Positions 56,252-64,000 of a stretch of DNA of 64,000 bases are shown here, one piece after another. The translations under genes were made by a program, and so were the position numbers. Source of the DNA: Leptobrachium leishanense (taxonomy: Eukaryota; Chordata; Amphibia; Anura; Megophryidae). Below the pieces are notes generated by a model, which did not search any database, was not told the DNA's origin, and saw nothing but the letters and a program-made list of their open reading frames with translations. The first letter of the stretch is position 1. Each line of letters opens with the position of its first letter. The DNA lies in NCBI GenBank assembly GCA_009667805.1, contig CM019064.1:273277662-273341661 (forward strand), given 5' to 3'.

Positions 56252-59200
56252 AATATATCTGCCATCTGTGGAGGATGAAGATCATTTGGGCTGACAGCTG
56301 AGAGAAGTGCAATTCAAAGAATTTCTACGGGCCACTATGGACACACTTCACGAATGCCCCATGACAGATTCCAAATTTTTTCTTTATTTGCAGGGAATCT
56401 CCCGCTCAAACAATAAATATTATAAGTCTGGGAGATGTGCTTGTTTCAGATCTGGGTGAAGTTAAACTCTTGTCCTCCACTTTCTTGTGCATCTCACTGA
56501 ACATCTGCATGAGAAAGTCTAGATCTGATGCGGCCTAGGTCAGGTGGACTTGGAAGGGTTCCCTCCTGACGCCTGTGCAATCAAAAGCGCATCTACCTAG
56601 ACTTCTGAAAATATACTTTCAATTGATACTTTTCTGCCTGTACTTAACCTACGGATTACTTTTTGGATTTCATCTTGGTTTAAAGTACCTCTACTGTGGT
56701 CAAAGGCTTCTATTCTGGTTGAACTAGTAATAGAAAGCCACGAGGAACGAAGGAAAACAGTGAGATGTAAAGTCACAGAGGCTATTATCGACTCAATAAG
56801 CCAACTGCTAGATTAGTGGCTTGGTCTATAATTTTAGAGAGCTGCTAAAGAAGTAATCTCAAACTCTGGCCCTCCAGATATTAATCCCCTCCAATTCACT
56901 GAATTCCTTGAATGCCTTAGATGACCAGAGATTCTTGAGCGTGGAGTTCAGAAACATCTGGGAGGGTCAAAGTTTGAGATCCCTGCAGTAAAGAACACCA
57001 GCCTCAGACTTTGAGGCTTGTGCATACAGTCAGCAAAAGGATATCAATGAACTATTTGTTCTCCGTACTCTTTCATCAATGGCAAAAGGTGGTGGAGGAT
57101 CATGCCTTCTTTTTTCTGTGGAATGATCGTCGCTACATTTTTTTATTAACGGATTCTGTATCTGCGAAAGAAATTAACCATAAGTTTTGTTAGCAACGGG
57201 GAAATCACTCATTCACTGGATCTGACTACATTTCCGCTTCCTACACAAAGTATAGAAAATGTAAATATGCGATGCAAGTATATTTTTGTATCGATCTGCG
57301 GAGCCATGACCAGGTTCTTTGTGTTAGGTGCACCACAACAATCATCCTTAAAGGCACATAAAACCAAGAGAAATGCCAGAGGCAGTCTATGTAACATTGC
57401 AAGCAATCTATCTTGCTCTCCCAGGTGAAAAACAGGACACACACCTACTTTGGGGAACTTTGACAAAGTGTTGGTGTTATAGTTCTACTGACCCCCCCCC
57501 CCCAAAAAAACAGAAAAAAAACCCAGATCCATCATAAGTTGTCCACATAAGCTGTGATCTGTTTGTGCATAGTCCATACCTAGGGTGTAAGGGAGGGGCT
57601 TACAGTGAGGAGGGGCTAACAATGTACAACTTACATTTCAGGAGCCAGTTTTTTGTCCAGAGACGAGGAACAAAGAACCGATCATGCAGATATTGTCCAT
57701 AGAGGAGCAATTTGAGACCAGAAGCAAGCTTGATAAAAAGTCTGTGTTGCGGCTGAAACATTTCGTATAGTCTAAATAAATTGCTCCACTGTGGCCACCT
57801 TTATTAACTGGGTCCTGGGTAAGACTGATAGTGAACGCCCACACCTCTGCCTTCCCATTCTCAATTAATTTGTGCCTCCATTTAATTTTATGATCCATTT
57901 CAATTTATCCAGCAGCCCCGGCTTCATTTAATTCATGCACCATCAGAGTATAACTTTTTGGTACTCATGCTGGAGTGGACCAGTTTTCCTCTACAAGCTT
58001 CGTGCATTTGCTAGGCTCTCAGCCAGCATGTTCCACGAAAATAGAATCAAACGGTGTGTTGCTGTATCCCTGCACGCATCGGACATATTGCATGAGCTGA
58101 GATGGACTATTTAAGCGTTTTTTGTTTTGCGTTACCTCCTAGATGGTGGCAGTGACATAGCCGTATTCTTCCCCTGCGGACACACATTTCTATGTTTTTG
58201 TGCGGAATCACGTAGGAGATTTCATGGAGGCAGTGTGGCCAACTTATGGAGGAATCGAAACATTTGCACATGCTTACGTTTTGACTGTGAAACTGTTAAA
58301 AACAGATTTGGGGCTCTTTCTTGTAACAAAGGATATGTAAAAGGGGTGTGTGGCTGTCCCTGTCCCCCCTCCTTGCTAAGCATCTTGGCTAAAGGAGAGT
58401 CCACCATGATGGCATTTCTCTGCGTCCGACGCAGCTTTTAACAGGGTGGACAGGAAGGACTACATGAAGTAGTGTGTGCGCACTACCACCGGATGCGATC
58501 TCAGCCTCCCTGACAAAAAACTATGACGGACACTGACGGGGCTACAAAGCATGATCCTCCATTGGAGGATCAAGCTTTGTGGTGCTGAAAGCACTAACTG
58601 CCCTCAGTGAGGTGGCCATACAGGAGTCAGAATGGAAGGAACTCTCACAGACACTCCTTCAGCTCAAAGACAGCAGCCTAAATAAATCGATCTTTCCTAG
58701 CTAGGATGGACGGATCCAGGGGAAAAGCATCCCTGAACCAGAGATAAGCGTTAAACACCATCCAAGTCCTATCCTGGGCATGCCTGCCTGAGTCAGATAG
58801 TACTTTACAGACCTTCATTTGGAACACATCAAAATAATTTTTTGTGGACTTCAAATCCAATGTAGGCACAACGATTTAGAACATAATGTAGGTTTTGTTT
58901 AAAGGCCCATTATTTTGTGACATTTACAGAAGATTTTTACCTTTTCTCATTAAAGTATCAATAATTCTTTGACTCTAGTTGATTCACATTTCTCTTCTAT
59001 AGCTTAGGCTCGAACATTCCTGTAGAGATTTATTATTTTGGATATTTTAACGGTGTATGGTGGGCCCTTGGTTTGGGGTGGTATATGGGATAAAGGGGTT
59101 TCAAAGCACCAATTAAAATGATTTTCGTGATTGCTGCTGGAATATTTGTGGTTGTGTCTAAGATTTCAGGGGGACTATCTTGCCATTACTTGGCAAGGTC

Positions 59201-60037
59201 ACAGGCGTTGAGTTGATACACGACAGATACTGGACCACTGGTCAACTGTTTTGCTTCAGCTCTGTGGGAGCAAGCAAGCTTGGTTTCTGGCAAAGCCATA
59301 TATAGCTGGCTCTGTCAAAGAGCCATAGAAAACTGCTGTGGGCCCCTGTAAATTACAGGGTCCCTTCCGCCCAGAAGTACAGAGAGCCCAGTTCATGGAC
59401 TATTAATGTACCTGTTTTTTTTTTTAATTCCTTTGGTGTAATTTGCCATGAGTTCATAATGGATAAGGTGTGTGCCTCTCCAGGTCACTACTAAAGATCA
59501 GGAAGAAGCCATATTTTCCACACCACTACAGGTTCTCAATATGATGGAAGCAGTATTTATCTTTGTATTTACAAAAAAGGCTTTGTGACGGATTCAAGTT
59601 ATAGTTCCTATTTTCTCTTTTACAAAGTTGGAGTGGCTGAAGGCAATTAGTCACTCTTTGAATACTATATTCTGCATATTTTATAGTAACAGTATTAAGT
59701 TGGATAAAAAGCAAATGTCACGTTCGATCTTCCACAAATCCCACCGACTGCCATGGATCTGAAAGAAGGCAAAAAAAAACCACAAGTTTTTGCTCATTCA
59801 CTTTCCATTCCAGGAAGATGGGATTTATCTAATTGAGGGCATATCTCTTTAATAGATTTACACAGAGAAAGCACTTGTCTAGTAAGGGTGGAAAGACAAA
59901 TTAAAAGCAGGCGAGGGTAACAGGAAGGTGAGAACAAATTAATATAACACTGGCGAGCTGTAGGAGAACAGAAAACCATACAACAGAAGGGATAGGTTTG
60001 ATAAAAATGATTATTACTGCAAACCAAATAGACACTA

Positions 60038-60165
60038 TGGGCACTATTCCATAGTTGTCGCTAACTTAACCAGAGTTGTTATAAACTTAACTCCATAGAC
60101 TATAATGGCTCTGGTAAGTTTACAACAGCTCTGGTTAAGTTAGCACCAACTTTGTAATACTGGCT
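60038..60165. mobile_element. Short foldback MITE (AGGGCCTTATTCCAAGG family), diverged
   Basis: GGGCACTATTCCATAG at the left; the core CCATAGACTATAATGG and CTCTGGTAAGTTTACAAC are shared with 28823. Confidence 0.55.
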
Positions 60166-60253
60166 GATGCAAAAGAATGTATAAAGCAACACCCACCGCA
60201 GCCAAGGGCCATGGAGAACCTTGTTCCCTCAATATTAAAGATATCCCACTGAG

Positions 60254-60434
60254 CAGTGGTCCCCAACACTGTCCTCAGGGCTCACTAACAGGCCAGATTA
60301 AGGATCACCTTGGGAAATGCAGACTGAATGCTGAAAATCACTGAGAAGCAAATTAAATCATCTGTGCTGTGTTTCAGCTTTCTGGCAAACCTGACCTGTT
60401 AGGGGTACTTTAGGACAAGGGTTGGGGACCACTG
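60254..60434. mobile_element. hAT MITE, CAGTGGTTCCC family, copy 3
   Basis: Ends CAGTGGTCCCCAACAC and GGGTTGGGGACCACTG. The 8-bp flanks CCACTGAG/CCAGAGAG match at 6 of 8. The interior is inverted relative to the copies at 26605 and 36242. Confidence 0.75.
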
Positions 60435-61089
60435 CCAGAGAGCAATGGCGCAGATTAGTCAGGTCGTCAACAATAAGAATATGTTTGTTATTCCATCTGT
60501 TTAAAACAAAAGAAGCTACGGAGCTCCTGATGATGGACATGAATTCTAACGAAACGCATCAATCACAGATGACAGTGTGCTGAAGGACCCCAAAACTTAA
60601 AAGCCTGCTAGGCAGAAGTTTTGCCTTTTGGTGGATTGGTGACTGGAGGTGACAAATGATTTTATACACATTTTTTGTATGTGCTAATGTTTTGTTAGTC
60701 GGCTTCTATTATAAATTTTACTGTATTAAAATATTACACCAATTCTCTCTCCTGCTTTTGTTTTAAACAGATGGTAGCGCAAAGTATTTTTATTGGGACA
60801 GTCCAAGAGTATCCATGTATCCCTGTGGTATTTATTCTACTTGCTCAATCTGCACCATTGCACTCCATGTGTTAATACACTGATGATCTGGGGCCCACAA
60901 TAGTATTAACAGTAACCTATATAAAAAAAATAAGGTAGGAAGCTGCTCATGAAGTGCAAACAAAGAAAAGGTTTTAAATGGCTGTTGAGCTATGTAATAT
61001 TCACTTAAGGACTGGAAAGTCCAAAGCCATAAATTTAAGAATAACGTTAAAAAAATTTTAAAAAATAAATGGTAGCTTTTCAAACCCTG

Positions 61090-61845
61090 TAAATCTCACG
61101 CAACAGATCAAAGCGAACATTAGTACAGGAGAAATGGGATTATTTAAAGGAAGCATTATTGAAGGCCACAGGCAATTGCATTCGGCTTGTTAGCAAAAAC
61201 AAAAAAGGGAAGAAACCACTGTGGTACTCTGCAGAAGTGGCCAAAATAGTGAAGAACAAAAAGACAGCATTCAATAATTATAAAAAAACTCAGGCAAACC
61301 TATAAGATTAGGCAGAAAGAGGCAAAGCAATTTATAAGAGCTTCCAAAGCACACGCAGAAGAGAAAATAGCTCAGTCACTAAAAAAGGGGGACAAAACAT
61401 TTTTTAGATACATAAACGAGAAAAGAAAAGTAAAACAAGGATTAGTTAGATTAAAAACAAAGGAAGGAATGTAGAAGAGGATAAAAGTCTCGCTGACTGC
61501 CTCAATGAATATTTTTGTTCAGTCTTTGCAGAAGAAAAGGAAGGAAGGGGACCTCAGTTAGGAAGAAACACTAACAAGACATTTACATATCAGTTTACAG
61601 AGGAGGAGGTTCTACAGCAGCTGTCTAAAGTAAAGACAAATAAGCCAATGGGGCCTGATGGGATCCACCCTAAATAATTAAAAGAGCTCAGTGATGTAAT
61701 AGCAAAACCGTTAACAGATTTATTTAACAAATACTCGCTAAAGGGAGTCGTCCCAGAAGACTGGAAAGTAGCAAATGTTGTGCCCATTTACAAGAAGGGT
61801 AGTAGGGAGGAATCGGAACTATAGGCCAGTTAGTCTTACGTCAGT
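61090..61845 (+). mobile_element. LINE fragment: linker and start of reverse transcriptase
   Basis: Frames read KKPLWYSAEVAKIVKNKKTA, then LSKVKTNKPMGPDGIHPK and VPEDWKVANVVPIYKKG, the RT block 0/1 motifs of CR1-type LINEs. It has frameshifts and a stop after IHPK. It ends at a TAGGGATGAGC junction near 61848. Confidence 0.8.
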
Positions 61846-61848
61846 AGT

Positions 61849-63100
61849 AGGGATGAGCTGAACACTCCCCATTTGTTCGGGACCGATGCAAGTCAATGGG
61901 GCTGAAAATTCGGTTTTTTAGAATGCCCTCCAAGAGGGCATATATGCTACATATTTGCCATAAAAGGTGTATGGGGGTCCAGGTAGTGCCCTGGGGGACA
62001 AGAAACAAGGACAAAAAGTAAAAAAAAAAAACGTTTTTAAAGGGACAGTGAGTTTTCCATGAAATAAGGGTTAAAAATAAAAACCAAAAATTCCTTCAAA
62101 TATTGTGCCTAGGAGGTCCCCATAACCTGCCCGTGAAGTGGCGGATTTCTAGGATGTATAGAAACACTTAAAAACAAAAAAATGACGTTTCATATGACGG
62201 TAAATGCTTTTCCTTTAATCTATCCATAAACAACTGCTTGGGGCGGCAGCCTGTATGAAAAGACATTTTAGGATGCGCAGAAAAAGTTTAGTGATTTTTT
62301 TGGCTAAATTATTGTGAAACTTATGCAGGCTTTGGATGAAAGTAACAATAGGTGCTTTAAAATTGGGCTTTTAGCGTCGGCAACAGTGCCGTCACACCGT
62401 AATCCCTCTGAGGATATGAATCTGATACTGGCGTCAGTGGCAGTGCACCCAGATATTGTGCCTTTAGTGCCAGGCATGCAAGTACTATCATACAGTAACC
62501 CCTCTGTGGTATTGTGGAAGAATGCAGGGGTGGACCATGCGGTCCTATATTAAAAAGATATGAATCTGGGAATGGGCGTCAGTGCACCCAGATATTGTGC
62601 CTTTAATGCCAGGCCAGCAAGTATCATCATACAGTAACCCCTCTGTGTTATTGTGGAAGAGTGCAGGGGTGGACCTTGCGTTCCTATGTTAAAAAGATAT
62701 GCATCTGGTTAAGGCGTCAGTGCACCCAGATATTCTGCCTTTGGTGCAAGACTGCCAGGCCAGCAAGTATCATCATACAGTAACCCCTCTGTGGTATGGT
62801 GGAAGAGTGCAGGGGTGGACCATGTGGTCCTATACTGAAAAGTTTTTTATCTGGTAATGGGCGTCAGTGCACCCAGATATTGTGCCTTTAATGCCAGGCC
62901 AGCAAGTATCATCATACAGTAACCCCTCTGCGGTATTGTGGAAGAGTGCAGGGGTGGACCCTGCGGTTCAAAAAAATAAAATGATATAAATGTGGCACAG
63001 GCGTCAGTGCAGCCAAATATTGTGCCTTTCATGGCAGCAAGTGCCTTCACACCGTAACCCTTTTGTGGTATTGTGGAAGAGTTCAGTGCTGGAGGTTTTG
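61849..63100. mobile_element. Unassigned element with ~143-bp tandem repeats
   Basis: Begins TAGGGATGAGCTGAACACTC, a hAT-like start. From ~62370 to 63090 about five units repeat, with GCGTCAGTGCACCCAGATAT-like starts at ~62433, 62576, 62715, 62862 and 63000 (138-147-bp steps). Each unit includes CAGTAACCCCTCTGTGGTAT. Right end not identified. Confidence 0.55.
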
Positions 63101-63937
63101 TGAGTGCAGAAGAGGACATCCCCTATCTATTCCATTACTTTAGCATCAGGGGATTGATAGCTGCTGATCCAGGACTGATTCATTTTTATAAATGTCAGCC
63201 GGTCTACAGAGTCGGTGGACAGACACACTCTTTTGATACGAAAAGGGGGGCACTGGAGTGGCTATAGGTGGAGGGGAACACAGAGTTGGAGCAGTACAGC
63301 AGCTAGGTACTCGAAGGGTCTATCCCAAAGGACCCAGAAATGATACGAAACGAAAAAAGAGAAGAGAACAGCGCTGGTACAAAAACCCCACTTCCGTGGG
63401 AGGTGAACAATATACACCGCACTCCGGGGAAGTGCACCCCAAGACTAGTGTGGATAAAGCACAAAAATAATGACCTGTGTGTACTTCAATCCAATATGGG
63501 TCAGATGGAAGTCGATGTACATGTAAAGAAAAAACACACATACATGGTACAGTATGTCTGTCAGAATGTCAGGTAAAATGTGAAAGATGAAAACTCACAT
63601 ATGGTGGAGCCTGTACAATATAGGCTCAATAAGATCACAGTGGGTCTCTTCAGGGATGACCCCGTCCCGTCTTCATGAATTATCGACGATTACTCGTGCA
63701 GGCCATACATGCAATAAAGCAAACATATACCATAGTGCAACATGGTAATACACAAAGTATAAGGGCCAGAAAATTGCAGCACTTACGTGGTTCAGAGCCT
63801 GTGTAGATTCACTGGCTCCGTATATACGCCTGGGTGTAGATAGGGATACACCAAACCCCTTTAGAATGAATAAAAAGTGAAATATAAACTTTCCACCAGA
63901 TAAAAAATTTAATACAAAAATGAAATAAATGGATATA

Positions 63938-63984
63938 TCCAAAACGCGTTTCGCCGCTAACGCAGCTTCATCAGTTGGTATCCA
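63938..63984 (-). ncRNA. Hammerhead-ribozyme-like motif
   Basis: Minus strand: GGATACCAA, CTGATGA, stem GCTGC-GTTA-GCGGC, GAAA, CGCG, TT, then TTGGATATATCC. The catalytic boxes CUGAUGA and GAAA are intact. Stem I can form nine pairs (CCAA/TTGG, then GGATA/TATCC across a 3-nt bulge). Stem III is minimal (A-C/G-U), as in the hammerheads of Penelope-like retroelements. One oddity is an unpaired A between CTGATGA and stem II. Flanking 63250-64000 has no recognisable protein. Confidence 0.45.
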
Positions 63985-64000
63985 AAAAGAAAACATAATG

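Noticed and set aside
60520..60570. CTGATGATGG...CGAAACGCATC as a hammerhead ribozyme
   Set aside because: Both catalytic boxes are present, but stem II hardly pairs and stem I does not form; at best a decayed copy.
1..64000. PRPS2 or TMSB4X, the mammalian neighbours of TLR7/TLR8
   Set aside because: No exon with their characteristic peptide sequence was found on either strand.

Overview
This is vertebrate nuclear DNA, almost certainly from an amphibian (most likely a frog). It is AT-rich and packed with transposon-derived repeats. Its only two intact genes are Toll-like receptor genes of the TLR7/8/9 family, both on the minus strand. No bacterial or viral gene organisation is present. I cannot name the species.

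Genes. TLR7 (coding exon 32385-35528) lies upstream of TLR8 (coding exon 8028-11135) in the same orientation, the same order as in the human X-chromosomal TLR7-TLR8 pair. Both exons are uninterrupted and encode the signal peptide, leucine-rich repeat ectodomain with Z-loop, transmembrane helix and TIR domain. In both, the reading frame runs 5' into a splice acceptor with no ATG at the place expected from human orthologues. The initiator Met is therefore probably on a short upstream exon, as in mammals. The products are endosomal single-stranded-RNA sensors that signal through MyD88. A candidate TLR8 promoter and first exon, with a PU.1-like site, sits near 21.7-21.97 kb.

Repeats by region. 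1-2.7 kb: a TTAA-flanked element with ~380-bp internal tandem repeats, split by an 890-bp MITE. 2.7-7.8 kb: minisatellites, two hAT elements with 8-bp target duplications (TSDs), a LINE 3' end and a ~250-bp near-perfect foldback. 11.2-32 kb (between the TLR genes): a TACCG-ended element with an 18-bp minisatellite, a dead Tc1 transposon, a LINE reverse-transcriptase fragment, many copies of a CAGGGTTAT-ended MITE superfamily, a three-level nested insertion, a GC-rich palindrome and a duplicated ~390-bp segment. 35.5-46 kb: hAT and Harbinger-like MITEs and a polypyrimidine tract. 46-51.3 kb: TTAA elements built from a chain of hairpins, one of them an inverted dimer interrupted by a CR1-like LINE. 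51-64 kb: scattered MITEs, a LINE fragment, a ~143-bp tandem array and a hammerhead-ribozyme-like motif at the window end.

Most informative observations: (i) a long (~0.9 kb) and a short (~0.18 kb) MITE family share termini and 3-bp TSDs, so they probably share a transposase; (ii) the hairpin-chain TTAA element and its tail-to-tail dimer; (iii) an empty-site paralogue of one MITE insertion beside TLR7; (iv) a hammerhead-like fold near 63.94 kb.
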